A DNA stretch of 64,000 bases from Leifsonia sp. C5G2 (GCF_013359685.1 NZ_JABFMV010000015.1:1-64000); one strand, 5' to 3'. Shown: positions 27,123-37,397, counted from the first letter of the stretch. Translations and numbers: made by a program. Notes: generated by a model from the letters alone, not told the origin.

Positions 27123-27629
27123 TCACACGGCTGTTATTTCCAGCTCCGCGGCGAGAGCGCGCACCGCCTGCGCAACCGTCGCCCGCCGGATGGCATCGCG
27201 GTCGCCGGTGAGCTCCAGCGCGACCGACCGGGTGGCCGCGGAGGACGAGATCCCGACGAAGACCGTGCCGACCGGACGGCCGCCCTGCGGGTCCGGACCT
27301 GCCACCCCGGTGGTGGCGACGCCGAGGTCGGCCGGCCGCCCGCCGACCGCCAGACGCTCCCGGACGCCGCTGGCGAGCTGTCGCGCGACCTCGGGATGGA
27401 CCGGGCCCTCCGCCGCGAGCAGTGCTGCGTCCACGCCCACCAGGGTGTGCTTCAACTCGGTCGCGTATACCACCGCTCCCCCGAGCACGGTCGCGGACGC
27501 CCCGGGGACGCGGGTGAGCTCGGCGGTCAGCAGGCCACCCGTGAGCGACTCGGCGACGGCGATGGTCAGACCACGGTCGATCAGGGCGCGGATGACAGCG
27601 GCCGTCTCGTCGGCCTCAGCCGGCGGCAC
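27123..27629 (-). CDS. CinA C-terminal domain protein (NMN amidohydrolase-like)
   Basis: A 168-residue stand-alone CinA C-terminal domain, the PncC-type nicotinamide-nucleotide amidase. Signature AVAESLTGGLLTAELTRVPGAS and, later, GVATTGVAGPDPQGGRPVGTVFVG. The N-terminal molybdopterin-binding-like half of full CinA is absent, as in many actinobacteria. Its start overlaps the pgsA 3' end by 14 bases. The group pgsA-cinA-clgR-recA is conserved across the phylum. Confidence 0.9.
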   Translation of the reverse strand: MPPAEADETAAVIRALIDRGLTIAVAESLTGGLLTAELTRVPGASATVLGGAVVYATELKHTLVGVDAALLAAEGPVHPEVARQLASGVRERLAVGGRPADLGVATTGVAGPDPQGGRPVGTVFVGISSSAATRSVALELTGDRDAIRRATVAQAVRALAAELEITAV

Positions 27630-28239
27630 GCTTCGCCCTCCGCCCCTTCCAGGCCTGCCAGAGGTAGTCGATGCCGGTCCAGACCGTGAGGATCACGGCG
27701 GCGGTCATCAGGATGGTGTTCACCCAGTCGATCCAGCTCCCGAAGATCGTCCAGAGCGGCACGAGCGCGAAAGAGATCGCGACGGACTGAACGATGGTCT
27801 TGATCTTCCCGCCGCGCGAGGCGGCGATGACGCCCTGCCGGATGACGACGAACCGGTACAACGTGATCCCGATCTCGCGCGCCAGGATCACGATGGTGAC
27901 CCACCAGGGCAGCTCGCCGAGGATAGACAGCGCGATGAGCGCACCGCCCGTGAGGACCTTGTCGGCGATGGGGTCGAGCAGCTTGCCGAGGTCGGTGACC
28001 AGCCCCTTGCGTCTGGCCAGGGCGCCGTCCACCCCGTCGGTGGCGATGGCGAGGATGAACAGGGCGGCGGCCGCCCAGCGCAGCCAGCCGTCGTCTCCGC
28101 CGTCGGCGAGCAGCATCCAGACGAACAGGGGGGCGAGCAGGATGCGCACCACCGTGATGGCGTTGGGCAGATTCCAGTTGCTCACCCGTGCTGGACCCCC
28201 GCCCGACGCGGCGGACGGAGGCGTGTCGGACACCGACAT
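27616..28239 (-). CDS. pgsA: PgsA, CDP-diacylglycerol-glycerol-3-phosphate phosphatidyltransferase
   Basis: A 207-residue integral membrane enzyme of the CDP-alcohol phosphotransferase family. The signature is complete: D68-G-V-D71-G72-x2-A75-R76 then G85-x3-D89-x3-D93. Several hydrophobic helices follow. It commits CDP-diacylglycerol to phosphatidylglycerol. The related PgsA/PIS family differs only subtly, so the substrate is assigned from context (cinA-pgsA-ftsK) rather than proven. It starts 8 bases after the ftsK stop. Confidence 0.93.
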   Translation of the reverse strand: MSVSDTPPSAASGGGPARVSNWNLPNAITVVRILLAPLFVWMLLADGGDDGWLRWAAAALFILAIATDGVDGALARRKGLVTDLGKLLDPIADKVLTGGALIALSILGELPWWVTIVILAREIGITLYRFVVIRQGVIAASRGGKIKTIVQSVAISFALVPLWTIFGSWIDWVNTILMTAAVILTVWTGIDYLWQAWKGRRAKRAAG

Positions 28240-28247
28240 CGCGGTCT

Positions 28248-31085
28248 CTACTCCCTGCCGGTCAGCTGCCAGGCGTCCTCGTCCGAGTCGCCCTCGACAT
28301 CAGGATAGCCCGCGGTCATCTCGGCGACAGGGTCGGCTCCGTAGCGGTCGGTGTCGCCGTAGCCGTCGGCGGCAGACGCGGCGCCGGCGGCCGGCATCGC
28401 GGCACTTCCGTCGGGCATGGCCGGCTGAGCGGCCGCACCCGCCGGAGCGGCCGTCGCAGCGCCCGCGGGCGGCTCCTCGCCGCGGAGCCGTGCGATCACC
28501 TGGGGCAGCTGCTCCGCGGTGACGAGCACATCACGAGCCTTCGAGCCCTCCGAGGGGCCGACGATCTCGCGCGACTCCAGCAGGTCCATCAGACGGCCGG
28601 CCTTGGCGAACCCGACGCGCAGCTTGCGCTGCAGCATCGAGGTGGACCCGAACTGCGACGACACCACCAGCTCCGCGGCGGCGAGCAGCAGCTCGAGGTC
28701 GTCCCCGATGTCGGAGTCGATCTGCTTCTTCTCGGCGCCCGCCGTGACATCCTGCCGGTATTCGGGACGGGCCTGCCGCGTGACGTGGTCGACGACCTTC
28801 TGGATCTCGTCCTCGTTCACCCAGGCGCCCTGCACCCGCAGCGCCTTCGAGGCGCCCATGGGCAGGAACAGGCCGTCGCCCTGACCGATCAGCTTGTCCG
28901 CGCCGGGCTGGTCCAGGATGACGCGGGAGTCGGTGACGCTGGTCACCGCGAACGCGAGGCGGGACGGCACGTTCGCCTTGATCAGGCCGGTCACCACGTC
29001 GACGGACGGACGCTGCGTCGCCAGCACCAGGTGGATGCCGGAGGCGCGGGCGAGCTGAGTGATGCGGACGATGGAGTCCTCCACGTCGCGCGGCGCGACC
29101 ATCATTAGGTCGGCCAGCTCGTCGACGACGACGAGCAGGTACGGGTACGGCTTGAGCTTGCGCTCACTGCCCGCCGGCAGCACGATCTCGTCGTTGATCA
29201 CCGCGCGGTTGAAGTCGTCGATGTGCCGGAACCCGAAACTCGCCAGGTCGTCGTACCGCATGTCCATCTCTTTCACGACCCACTGCAAAGCCTCCGCGGC
29301 CTTCTTCGGGCTCGTGATGATGGGCGTGATCAGGTGGGGCACCCCGCCGTAGATGGTGAGCTCGACGCGCTTCGGGTCGATGAGCACCATGCGCACTTCG
29401 GACGGCTTGGCCCGCATCAGCAGGCTGGTGATCATCGAGTTCACGAAGCTCGACTTGCCCGAGCCGGTCGAGCCGGCGACGAGGAGGTGGGGCATCTTGG
29501 CGAGGTTGGCGACGACGTAGCCGCCGCCGACGTCCTTGCCGACGCCGATCGTCATCGGGTGGGTGCTCTTGGCGGCGGCGGGCGACCGCAGCACGTCGCC
29601 GAGCGACACGATCTCCCGGTCGGTGTTGGGGATCTCGACGCCGATCGCGCTCTTCCCCGGGATCGGCGACAGGATGCGGACCTCGTTGCTCGCGACCGCG
29701 TACGACAGGTTCTTGCTGAGCGCCGTGACGCGCTCCACCTTGACCCCCGGGCCGAGCTCGATCTCGTATTGCGTCACCGTCGGGCCGCGGGAGTACCCGG
29801 TCACCTTCGCGTCGACGCCGAACTGCGTCAGCACCTCGGTGATGGCAGCGACGATCTCGTCGTTGGCGCCGGAGCGGACCTTCGCTGGCGTCCCGGCCGA
29901 CAGCATCGACGCCGAGGGGAGGTGGTAGGGCATCACCGGCTGCGGAAGCGCGGGCGCCGCCGCGGCATCTTCGTCGAAGTCGTCGGCTCCCGCCTGGAAG
30001 CCGGGCAGCACCGCCGGCGCGCCCGGTGCCGGCATCGGCGCCGCGGCGGTCGGCGGCTGTTCGCCCGTGAATCGCTGCAGCGCGTCTTCGGCGTGCGCGA
30101 GCTCGCTCAGCACCTCGGTGCCGTAGTGGTCGCTGGCCGGGTCGGGCTCGAGCGGGCTGGCGAACTCGCCCTTGCCGCGCTGGGCGCCGCCGAAGACCTC
30201 GGTGAGCCCGTCCGCGGCCTCGTCGAACTCGGGATCCTCCTCGCGCTGGGACTTGTTGCGGCGCCACCAGGGCAGGTTCGCCTCGGGCTCCGGCTCATCG
30301 TCGACGCCATCGAGCTCGACCTGCTTGGTGCGCGCCTCCTTCGCCTCCTGGCGCTCCTCCTCGGTCGGCAGCTGCGCGCCGAACAGGTAGGCGTAGAGCT
30401 CGCGGATACGGGCGGGGAGCTTGTTGGGCGGCGTCTTGGTGATGATGAACAGGCTGAGGACGAGCAGCAGCACGATGACGGCACCGGCGCCGTACGGGGT
30501 GATGACGAACGACAGCGGGGCCGCGATCAGCCAGCCGAGCACGCCGCCCGCCTGGGCGAGAGCCGCCGTGCCGTCGCTGGGCGACGGGTGCGGGCTGAAC
30601 AGGTGGCACAGCCCGGCGACCATCAGCAGGAGCAGCCCGAGACCGATCCCGATCCGGGTGTTGTCGTGCACGGAGCTGGGATGACGGAACAGCCAGGCCG
30701 CGAACAGCACCATGACGATGGGGAGCGCGAAGGCCACCCGGCCGACGAGCAGCCCGAAGGTCCAGGAGTCGAGCATGCGCGCAACCTGGTCGTTGATCAG
30801 GAACCACTCGACGACGGCCCCGGCGACGGCGAGCAGCACGAGGAAGAACGGGAAGCCGTCGCGCCGCTCCTCTTTGCTGAGCTTCTCGGGCCCGAGGGCG
30901 CGGAAGGCGGCACCGGTGAGATGGGCGAGCCCCATCCAGGCGCGGATCAGCGGACTGGGCCCCGCGTCGGCGGCCGGATAGGCGACCGTCTTCTGCTGGG
31001 CGGTCTTCGATGCCGGCTTGCGCGCGGTCGACCCGCCGCGGCCGGAGTTCCGGGCGCGGGAATTCGACTTGGTGCTCGTGGCCAT
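28248..31085 (-). CDS. ftsK: FtsK/SpoIIIE DNA translocase
   Basis: A 945-residue chromosome pump acting at the division septum. Four transmembrane helices occupy roughly residues 70-220. A variable acidic/proline-rich linker runs to about 400. The RecA-like motor has Walker A GSTGSGKS near residue 540 and Walker [13 protein letters not shown]. The C-terminal gamma winged-helix domain (about 795-865, [22 protein letters not shown]) would read KOPS-like sequences. I set the start at ATG 31085, where the basic N-terminus begins; a TACCGT seven bases upstream suggests a near-leaderless start. Confidence 0.96.
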   Translation of the reverse strand: MATSTKSNSRARNSGRGGSTARKPASKTAQQKTVAYPAADAGPSPLIRAWMGLAHLTGAAFRALGPEKLSKEERRDGFPFFLVLLAVAGAVVEWFLINDQVARMLDSWTFGLLVGRVAFALPIVMVLFAAWLFRHPSSVHDNTRIGIGLGLLLLMVAGLCHLFSPHPSPSDGTAALAQAGGVLGWLIAAPLSFVITPYGAGAVIVLLLVLSLFIITKTPPNKLPARIRELYAYLFGAQLPTEEERQEAKEARTKQVELDGVDDEPEPEANLPWWRRNKSQREEDPEFDEAADGLTEVFGGAQRGKGEFASPLEPDPASDHYGTEVLSELAHAEDALQRFTGEQPPTAAAPMPAPGAPAVLPGFQAGADDFDEDAAAAPALPQPVMPYHLPSASMLSAGTPAKVRSGANDEIVAAITEVLTQFGVDAKVTGYSRGPTVTQYEIELGPGVKVERVTALSKNLSYAVASNEVRILSPIPGKSAIGVEIPNTDREIVSLGDVLRSPAAAKSTHPMTIGVGKDVGGGYVVANLAKMPHLLVAGSTGSGKSSFVNSMITSLLMRAKPSEVRMVLIDPKRVELTIYGGVPHLITPIITSPKKAAEALQWVVKEMDMRYDDLASFGFRHIDDFNRAVINDEIVLPAGSERKLKPYPYLLVVVDELADLMMVAPRDVEDSIVRITQLARASGIHLVLATQRPSVDVVTGLIKANVPSRLAFAVTSVTDSRVILDQPGADKLIGQGDGLFLPMGASKALRVQGAWVNEDEIQKVVDHVTRQARPEYRQDVTAGAEKKQIDSDIGDDLELLLAAAELVVSSQFGSTSMLQRKLRVGFAKAGRLMDLLESREIVGPSEGSKARDVLVTAEQLPQVIARLRGEEPPAGAATAAPAGAAAQPAMPDGSAAMPAAGAASAADGYGDTDRYGADPVAEMTAGYPDVEGDSDEDAWQLTGRE

Positions 31086-31183
31086 GAGGTAAACGGTACG
31101 TCGTACCCCCGGGATCCGGCGGTCACCGCGCCTGGATTGTGGAAAATCCGGAACGCCGCCGGGATGTGGACGAAGCCCCGCAT

Positions 31184-31675
31184 TCAGCGGACGGTACGCA
31201 CCATCGTGTCGGCCGTCCCCGACGTCGCGACGGTCACATAGCCCTCGCTGACGTAGAGTCGCTGGGCGAAGTTCGCACGCTGGACGCTGAGGCTGAGCCG
31301 CGCGAACCCCCGCGCCGCCGCCTCCCGGGCGATCTCCCGGAGGAGTGCCCGCCCGGCCCCCTGCGCGCGCCACTGCGGATAGACGCCGAGCGTCAGCTCG
31401 GGCACGCCGGGCGCGACGAACCCGTACCCCGGGGCGTTCGCCGGAAAGAGCCGGGCCCAGCAGGCGCCCACCGCCACTCCGCGCGCGTCCTCGGCCACGC
31501 ACCCGAAGTCGCCAGGACGCTGCCAGCCGGCGACATAGTGCCGCACGGCCGGGTCCTCCAGCACGGTGACGCGGGAGCGGGCGCGCGCCGGATCCCAATT
31601 GGCCGCCTCGACGAGCATGTCGGAGAGCACGCGCGCATCCTCACCCGTGGCGGGCCGGATGCGGAACGCGTTCAT
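31184..31675 (-). CDS. GNAT-family N-acetyltransferase
   Basis: A 163-residue acetyltransferase with the acetyl-CoA-binding motif [20 protein letters not shown] around residues 102-122 and the later [19 protein letters not shown] strand. Substrate unknown. The ATG lacks a Shine-Dalgarno sequence and lies six bases after TAGCGT, indicating a leaderless message. It stands alone between ftsK and rnj. Confidence 0.88.
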   Translation of the reverse strand: MNAFRIRPATGEDARVLSDMLVEAANWDPARARSRVTVLEDPAVRHYVAGWQRPGDFGCVAEDARGVAVGACWARLFPANAPGYGFVAPGVPELTLGVYPQWRAQGAGRALLREIAREAAARGFARLSLSVQRANFAQRLYVSEGYVTVATSGTADTMVRTVR

Positions 31676-31681
31676 GGGGGA

Positions 31682-31687
31682 ACGCTA
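31682..31687 (-). promoter_or_regulatory. -10 element of a leaderless promoter for the GNAT gene
   Basis: TAGCGT on the minus strand, six bases, then ATG at 31675. Confidence 0.55.
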
Positions 31688-31733
31688 CCCGCCGCGATGT
31701 TTCGGGCAGGTTACGATCCCCCGGAGACCCGGG

Positions 31734-33410
31734 TCAGGCCTCGATCACCAGCGGAACGATCATCGGCCGGCGGCGGTAGCTGGTGTTGACCCAGCGGCCG
31801 ACCGTGCGGCGCACCACCTGCGACAGAGCGTGCGAGTCGCGGACGCCGTTGTGCGCCGCCTCCGCGAGCGCGGCGGCGATCTTCGGCTTGACGTCGTCGA
31901 ACACCGCGTCGTCCTCCGCGAAGCCGCGCGCGTGCACCTCCGGGCCGGTGACGATCCGGCCGGTCGCCGCCTCGACCACCACGATGATGGAGATGAAGCC
32001 CTCTTCGCCGAGGATGCGGCGGTCCTTCAGGTCGGCGTCGGTGATCTCGCCGACGCTGGAGCCGTCGACGTAGACGAAGCCGAGGTCGAGCTGGCCGACG
32101 ATCCGGGCGACGCCGTCGCGCAGGTCGACGACCGAGCCGTCCTCCGCGAGGATCGTGTTCCGCTCCGGCACGCCGGTGTCCATCGCCAGCCGCGCGTTGG
32201 CGACGAGGTGACGGTACTCGCCGTGCACCGGCATGACGTTCTTCGGCTTCAGGATGTTGTAGCAGTAGAGCAGCTCGCCCGCCGCCGCGTGGCCCGAGAC
32301 GTGCACCTTCGCGTTGCCCTTGTGCACGACGTTGGCGCCGAGCTTGGTCAGCCCGTCGATGACCCGGTAGACCGCGTTCTCGTTGCCCGGGATGAGGCTG
32401 GACGCGAGGATCACGGTGTCGCCGTGCCCGACCTCGATCTGGTGGTCGAGGTTGGCCATGCGCGCCAGGACCGCCATCGGCTCGCCCTGCGAACCGGTCG
32501 ACATGTAGACGATCTCGTCGTCGGGGAGGTCGGCGGCCTTCTTGTAGTCGATGAGCACGCCCTCGGGCACCTTGAGGTAGCCGAGCTCGGCGGCGATGGT
32601 CATATTGCGGACCATCGAGCGGCCGAGCAGGGCGACCCGACGGCCGTTGGCGGCTGCGGCGTCGAGCACCTGCTGGACGCGGTGGACGTGGCTGGAGAAG
32701 CTCGCGACGATGACGCGCCGGGGCGCTCGGGCGATCACGGCGTCGAGCACGGGCCCGATCGACCGCTCCAGTGGCGTGAAACCGGGGACGTCGGCGTTCG
32801 TCGAGTCGGCGAGGAACAGGTCGACGCCCTTCTCGCCGAGCCGCGCGAACGCGCGCAGGTCGGTGATCCGGTCGTCGAGCGGCAGCTGGTCCATCTTGAA
32901 GTCGCCCGTGTGCAGGACGACGCCCGCCGGGGTCGTGATCGCGACGGCCAGCGCATCCGGGATGGAGTGGTTGACCGCGACGAACTCGAGCGAGAACGGT
33001 CCGAGCTGCTCGACCTGCCCCTCCTTCACCGTCAGCGAGTAGGGCTGGATGCGGTGCTCCTTGAGCTTCGCCTCGACCAGCGCAAGGGTCAGCCCCGAGC
33101 CGATGAGCGGGATGTCCTTGCGCAGCTTGAGCAGGTAGGGGACGGCTCCGATGTGGTCCTCGTGCCCGTGCGTGAGCACGACGCCCACCACGTCGTCGAG
33201 CCGGTCGCGGACCGGGGCGAAGTCGGGCAGGATCAGGTCGACTCCCGGCTGGTCCTGCTCGGGGAAGAGCACGCCGCAGTCGACGATGAGGAGCTTGCCC
33301 TCGTACTCGAAGACGGTCATGTTGCGGCCGATCTCCCCGAGACCGCCGGTGGGGATGATGCGGAGTGTTCCTGGTGCGAGCGCGGGTGGCTCGACGATGT
33401 CGTTGGGCAT
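31734..33410 (-). CDS. rnj: Ribonuclease J
   Basis: A 558-residue metallo-beta-lactamase/beta-CASP RNase with endo- and 5'-exonucleolytic activity in mRNA decay and rRNA maturation. The zinc motif THGHEDHIGA is near residue 80. HTGDFKMDQ and DSTNADVPG follow, then the beta-CASP region (ASFSSHVHRVQQVL) and the KVHVSGHAAAGEL motif. A GAGGAGGG ribosome binding site precedes the ATG. It starts 74 bases after dapA on the same strand, the usual dapA-rnj pairing. Confidence 0.97.
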   Translation of the reverse strand: MPNDIVEPPALAPGTLRIIPTGGLGEIGRNMTVFEYEGKLLIVDCGVLFPEQDQPGVDLILPDFAPVRDRLDDVVGVVLTHGHEDHIGAVPYLLKLRKDIPLIGSGLTLALVEAKLKEHRIQPYSLTVKEGQVEQLGPFSLEFVAVNHSIPDALAVAITTPAGVVLHTGDFKMDQLPLDDRITDLRAFARLGEKGVDLFLADSTNADVPGFTPLERSIGPVLDAVIARAPRRVIVASFSSHVHRVQQVLDAAAANGRRVALLGRSMVRNMTIAAELGYLKVPEGVLIDYKKAADLPDDEIVYMSTGSQGEPMAVLARMANLDHQIEVGHGDTVILASSLIPGNENAVYRVIDGLTKLGANVVHKGNAKVHVSGHAAAGELLYCYNILKPKNVMPVHGEYRHLVANARLAMDTGVPERNTILAEDGSVVDLRDGVARIVGQLDLGFVYVDGSSVGEITDADLKDRRILGEEGFISIIVVVEAATGRIVTGPEVHARGFAEDDAVFDDVKPKIAAALAEAAHNGVRDSHALSQVVRRTVGRWVNTSYRRRPMIVPLVIEA

Positions 33411-33484
33411 ATGCCCTCCTCGTTCTGTCTTTCCGTGTGCGGGGCGTCACGCGCCCGCGATGTCGTCGGCCGCCTCTGCGGCCG

Positions 33485-34462
33485 TCAGCGTGTGGTCCCG
33501 GCGATCTTCGGGAGCGCACCGCCCGCGGCCGCATTGCGGTCGGGGCGGAAGTTCGAGAAGTCGACGCCGGGGATGTTCTTGACCAGGTCGAGCTCGTCCT
33601 CGATCTGGGCGGCCTCCCACTCCTCCGGACCGACGAGCGGCAGGCGCACGCGCGGGCTGGAGATGCGGCCGAGGCCGTGAAGGATGTACTTGGCGGCGAC
33701 CGTGCCGGGCACGTGGGTCATCACCGCGCGCACCAGCGGCTCCAGCTTCATGTGCGCCGCCGTCGCGGTGGCGAGATCGCCCGCGTTGACCGCGTCGACG
33801 ATCTGCCGGTAGGGCGTCGGGGCGATGTTCGCCGTGACGCCGATCAGCCCGCTCGCCCCGATCGAGAGGTGCGGGAGCACGTTGGCGTCGTCGCCGGAGA
33901 AGTAGAGCAGGTCGGTCTGGTTGAGTACCCGGCTCACCTCGCTGAAGTCGCCCTTGGCGTCCTTGATGGCGAGGACATTGGGGTGCTTGGCGATGCGCAG
34001 GATGGTCTCGTACTTGATCGGGACGCCGGTGCGGCCCGGGATGTCGTACAGGATCACCGGCAGATCGGTGGAGTCGGCGATCATGCGGAAGTGCGTCAGG
34101 ATGCCGGCCTGGGTCGGCTTGTTGTAGTACGGCGTGACGACCATGACGCCGTCGGCGCCGGCCTTCTCGCTCTGCTGGTAGAGCTGGATGGCGTGCGCCG
34201 TCTCGTTCGACCCGCCGCCGGTGATGATCTTGGCCCGGCCGGCCGCCACCGACTTGCCGACCTCGACCAGCCGCAGCTTCTCCGCGTCGGTCAGCGTCGA
34301 CGTCTCGCCGGTGGTGCCGGTGACGACGATGCCGTCGGCGCCCGCCTGGATGACGTCGTCGATGTGCTTCTCGACGCCCGCCCAGTCCACTTCGCCATCG
34401 GCGGTGAACGGGGTGACCAGGGCGACGAGCACCTGGCCGAACGGGTTCGTGGAAGCAGCCAT
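33485..34462 (-). CDS. dapA: DapA, 4-hydroxy-tetrahydrodipicolinate synthase
   Basis: A 325-residue class I aldolase condensing pyruvate with aspartate semialdehyde. GTTGETSTLTDAEK is the pyruvate-binding motif, ILYDIPGRTGV holds the catalytic Tyr, and the Schiff-base lysine is in VLAIKDAKGD near residue 166. The ATG is not preceded by a Shine-Dalgarno sequence but by TAGCCT six bases upstream, hence probably leaderless. It begins the dapA-rnj operon. Confidence 0.97.
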   Translation of the reverse strand: MAASTNPFGQVLVALVTPFTADGEVDWAGVEKHIDDVIQAGADGIVVTGTTGETSTLTDAEKLRLVEVGKSVAAGRAKIITGGGSNETAHAIQLYQQSEKAGADGVMVVTPYYNKPTQAGILTHFRMIADSTDLPVILYDIPGRTGVPIKYETILRIAKHPNVLAIKDAKGDFSEVSRVLNQTDLLYFSGDDANVLPHLSIGASGLIGVTANIAPTPYRQIVDAVNAGDLATATAAHMKLEPLVRAVMTHVPGTVAAKYILHGLGRISSPRVRLPLVGPEEWEAAQIEDELDLVKNIPGVDFSNFRPDRNAAAGGALPKIAGTTR

Positions 34463-34468
34463 GGCACA

Positions 34469-34474
34469 AGGCTA
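34469..34474 (-). promoter_or_regulatory. -10 element of the leaderless dapA promoter
   Basis: TAGCCT on the minus strand, six bases (TGTGCC), then ATG at 34462. Confidence 0.6.
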
Positions 34475-34541
34475 TCGGGTCGCCGTCACGCGACGACACA
34501 TTCGGTGCGCTGTGGACAACTCGGGGCTAGCGTCCCATCCT

Positions 34542-34982
34542 GTGAACGGATTAGCGGCAGTCGGGGTGCTCGTAGGACTCGTCGCCGTCGCCACGGCGGC
34601 CGGTCTGATCTGGCGCGCGACGACCGGCCGGGCGCGGGAGGTGCGCCGCACGGAGGTCGTCCAGGCGGCCGAGGTCGGGGTCGAGCCGTTCGGCGGCCGG
34701 GCCACGCTGCTGCAGTTCTCGACCGCGTTCTGCGCACCCTGCCGCTCGACGGCGCGGGTGCTCGACGGGGTGGCGGACGACCTCGACGGGGTGCGGCACG
34801 TGGAGGTCGACCTCACGCACCGCCCGGAGCTCGCCGACCGCTTCCACATCCTCCAGACGCCGACGACCCTCGTGCTGGACGGCTCCGGCGCCGTCCGCGC
34901 CCGCATCGGCGGCGCGGCACGATCCGACGACGTCCGGACCACCCTCCACCGCATCCTCGGGAGCGATCATGTCTCAGCCTGA
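34542..34982 (+). CDS. Membrane-anchored thioredoxin-fold protein
   Basis: A 146-residue protein with one N-terminal transmembrane helix (about residues 4-24) and an extracytoplasmic thioredoxin domain whose redox motif is C64-A-P-C67 (FSTAFCAPCRST), followed by the cis-proline strand LQTPTTLVLDG. The GTG start at 34542 is chosen because the hydrophobic helix begins there; TAGCGT lies eight bases upstream. It overlaps the following DUF4395 gene by 14 bases, the common thioredoxin/DUF4395 pair, suggesting a membrane thiol-redox unit. Confidence 0.88.
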   Translation: MNGLAAVGVLVGLVAVATAAGLIWRATTGRAREVRRTEVVQAAEVGVEPFGGRATLLQFSTAFCAPCRSTARVLDGVADDLDGVRHVEVDLTHRPELADRFHILQTPTTLVLDGSGAVRARIGGAARSDDVRTTLHRILGSDHVSA

Positions 34983-35457
34983 CTCCACCACGTCCGCCCG
35001 TCCCGCCGCCGCGGGCATCGACCCGCGGTCGCCGCGCTTCGGCGCCGGCATCACGGCGGTCCTCCTCCTCATCGACCTCTTCCTCTCGCTGGTGGGGGCC
35101 ACGACCGCAGCGACCGTGCTGCTGCTCGTGATCGCGCTGCTGTTCGCCTGGGGCGCGTTCGCGGGCATCCGCCGGCACCCGTACGGCGCCTTGTACCGCT
35201 CCCTCCTCCGGCCGCGCCTCGCTCCCCCGGCCGAGCTGGAGGACCCGGCGCCCCCGACGTTCGCGCAGGGGGTCGGCCTGTTCGTCACCGGCGTCGGACT
35301 CGTGCTCTTCGTGCTGGGCGTGCCGCTCGCGCTGCCGATCGCCGCGGCGCTGTCATTCGTCGCGGCGTTCCTGAACTCGGTGTTCGGATACTGCCTCGGC
35401 TGCCAGCTGTACCTCCTGCTCGTCCGCGCCCGCCTGATCCGCCGGCCCGCGGCCTGA
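34969..35457 (+). CDS. DUF4395 membrane protein
   Basis: A 162-residue protein with four predicted hydrophobic helices (about 28-45, 47-65, 103-121 and 122-140), a basic RRHPYGALYRSLLRPRL loop and the C-terminal FGYCLGCQLYLLL motif containing a CxxC. The family is of unknown function and typically lies beside a thioredoxin. The CxxC suggests it exchanges electrons with that partner; this is inference. Confidence 0.88.
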   Translation: MSQPDSTTSARPAAAGIDPRSPRFGAGITAVLLLIDLFLSLVGATTAATVLLLVIALLFAWGAFAGIRRHPYGALYRSLLRPRLAPPAELEDPAPPTFAQGVGLFVTGVGLVLFVLGVPLALPIAAALSFVAAFLNSVFGYCLGCQLYLLLVRARLIRRPAA

Positions 35458-35569
35458 GCGAGCCGCCCGAGCCGGGAATCCGCCCAGGACGGATGACGGC
35501 GTCGGCGGCCCTCAGTAGTGTTGGTCGGGCCCGCCGCACACGGCGACGGGCGCTCGGCGAGGAGGTCCC

Positions 35570-35995
35570 ATGGCAGTCACCAGCGAATCCACCACCGTCT
35601 GGAACGGCGATCTGAAGAGCGGAGCGGGCACCGTCACGCTCGACTCGTCGAAGGCGGCGGAGCTGTCGGTGAACTGGAAGGCGCGCTCCGAAGGCGGCGC
35701 CGAGGTCACGACCCCGGAGGAGCTGCTCGGCGCCGCACACGCGGCCTGCTTCTCGATGGCGTTCTCGAACACGCTCGCGCAGTTCGGCACCGCCCCGGAG
35801 ACCATCCGCACGACCGCTGCGGTCACCTTCGACCCGGCGCAGGGCATCACCGGCAGCCACCTCCGCGTGACGGCGACCGTGCCCGGGCTGTCCGAGGAGG
35901 ACTTCGAGCGCCTGGCCGAGGAGGCCAAGCGCACGTGCCCGGTGTCGCGAGCGCTGGTCGGCATCCCGATCACGCTCGAGGCCGTCCTCGGCTGA
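35570..35995 (+). CDS. OsmC-type peroxiredoxin
   Basis: A 141-residue organic-hydroperoxide-reducing protein. The two reactive cysteines are C60 (AAHAACFSMAFSNTL) and C123 (KRTCPVSRAL), with E51 of the active site in TPEELLGAAH. Length and the PEELLGAAHA motif fit the OsmC rather than Ohr branch. GGAGG lies before the ATG and a -10-like TAGTGT about 50 bases upstream. It is followed by a TIGR01777 gene on the same strand after 16 bases. Confidence 0.93.
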   Translation: MAVTSESTTVWNGDLKSGAGTVTLDSSKAAELSVNWKARSEGGAEVTTPEELLGAAHAACFSMAFSNTLAQFGTAPETIRTTAAVTFDPAQGITGSHLRVTATVPGLSEEDFERLAEEAKRTCPVSRALVGIPITLEAVLG

Positions 35996-36011
35996 GGGGC
36001 GCGGACCACTG

Positions 36012-36908
36012 ATGCGGGTGCTGCTCGCCGGCTCGTCCGGCATGATCGGTGGGGAGCTCCGCGCCCAGCTCGCCGCTGCGGGCCACGAGGTGCGGCGGCT
36101 GGTGCGGCGCGAACCGTCGGCGCCCGACGAGTTCCTCTGGGATCCGGCGGAGCGCTCCGTCGACATCGCCCTGTTCGAGTGGGCCGACGGGGTCGTGAAC
36201 CTCTCCGGGTCATCGCTGCAGCGGCTGCCGTGGACGCGTGCGACCAAGCGCCGCATCCTGTCGTCGCGGCTGCAGGCCACCGCCACCCTGACCGACGGGA
36301 TGCGCCGGGCCGACGAGCCGCCGGCGGTCTTCGTGAGCGGGTCGGCCGTGGGCTACTACGGCGACCGGCCCGGCGAGGAGCTGACGGAAGCGTCGGCCAA
36401 GGGCGACGGCTTCCTCGCCGACGTGGTCGACGCGTGGGAGGCCGCGGCGCGGCTCGCCCCGGAGGCGACGCGAGTGGCCCTCGCGCGCACCGGCGTGGTG
36501 ATCGGCCGCGGAGGCGCACTGAAGCCGCTGCTCCCGATCGCCAAGGCGGGCCTGGGCGGACCGCTCGGGTCGGGACGGCAGCACTGGCCGTGGGTGAGCC
36601 TGCACGACGAGGCGGCTGCGCTCGTCCACCTGCTCGGCTCCGGGTTGGAGGGCCCGGTGAACATCGCCGGGCCCACCCCGGCCACCACGGGCGAGGTCGT
36701 GAAGGCCCTGGCGCAGGCGGTCCGCCGGCCGTACGGGTTCCCCGTCCCTGCGTTCGCGCTGCGGCTGGCCCTGCAGGACGCCGCGCAGGAGCTGCTGCTC
36801 GCCGACCAGCGGGTGGTGCCGCGGAAGCTCCTCGACGACGGGTTCGTGTTCCGCGACCCGACGGTGCAGGATGCGATGGACCGCCTCGTGGAGGTGCGCG
36901 CCGCCTGA
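36012..36908 (+). CDS. TIGR01777-family SDR oxidoreductase (YfcH-like)
   Basis: A 298-residue extended short-chain dehydrogenase. The nucleotide-binding G7-S-S-G10-M-I-G13 opens the protein. VNLSGSSL and the active-site region SGSAVGYYGDRPGEELTE with Tyr follow, then PWVSLHDEAAALVHLL and VNIAGPTPATTGEV. The C-terminal DUF1731-like tail (RVVPRKLLDDGFVFRDP) is typical. Function in bacteria is not established; the family resembles nucleoside-sugar epimerases. Confidence 0.92.
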   Translation: MRVLLAGSSGMIGGELRAQLAAAGHEVRRLVRREPSAPDEFLWDPAERSVDIALFEWADGVVNLSGSSLQRLPWTRATKRRILSSRLQATATLTDGMRRADEPPAVFVSGSAVGYYGDRPGEELTEASAKGDGFLADVVDAWEAAARLAPEATRVALARTGVVIGRGGALKPLLPIAKAGLGGPLGSGRQHWPWVSLHDEAAALVHLLGSGLEGPVNIAGPTPATTGEVVKALAQAVRRPYGFPVPAFALRLALQDAAQELLLADQRVVPRKLLDDGFVFRDPTVQDAMDRLVEVRAA

Positions 36909-36932
36909 GCCGGGCGCAGCGGCCCGACGGCG

Positions 36933-37397
36933 TCAGTTCGCCGGGCGGGCGCCCTTCGTCTCCGCGCGCTCCAGGCGGATGGCCTGGCGCAGCGCCTCCC
37001 GTGCCCGGCGTCGGTCGCCCGAGGCGTCGTACGCGAGCCCCAGCCGGAACCAGGCGCGCCAGCTCTCCGGGGAGGCCTCGACTTCGGCCCGGTACTGCGG
37101 GAACTGCTCGTCCGCCGCCTCCCGGAACGGCCGGCCGCTGGCGCGCGTCGGCAGGTCCTCCACCGGCAGGTTGCCCTCGGCCTCCAGCTGCCGGACGAGA
37201 CGCTCGGTGCGCGCGCCGAACAGCAGTTCCCGGCCGATGGCCCAGGCGGCGATGAACGGCAGCACCAGCAGCGCGACGCCCATGGCGATCGCGATACCTT
37301 CGCCGGTCGCGATCAGCATGACCGCACGCTGCGTGACGAGCACGAGGTAGACGAGCAGGAGGACCGCCATCAGGATGGCGGCGAGACGGTTCCTCAT
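36933..37397 (-). CDS. Two-helix membrane protein with a C-terminal TPR-like segment
   Basis: A 154-residue protein with hydrophobic segments at about residues 5-23 and 36-58, then a cytoplasmic region whose end (SWRAWFRLGLAYDASGDRRRAREALRQAIRLE) is one tetratricopeptide repeat. The ATG overlaps the dapB stop by four bases, so it is translated with dapB. Function unknown; a scaffold role is possible but not shown. Confidence 0.85.
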   Translation of the reverse strand: MRNRLAAILMAVLLLVYLVLVTQRAVMLIATGEGIAIAMGVALLVLPFIAAWAIGRELLFGARTERLVRQLEAEGNLPVEDLPTRASGRPFREAADEQFPQYRAEVEASPESWRAWFRLGLAYDASGDRRRAREALRQAIRLERAETKGARPAN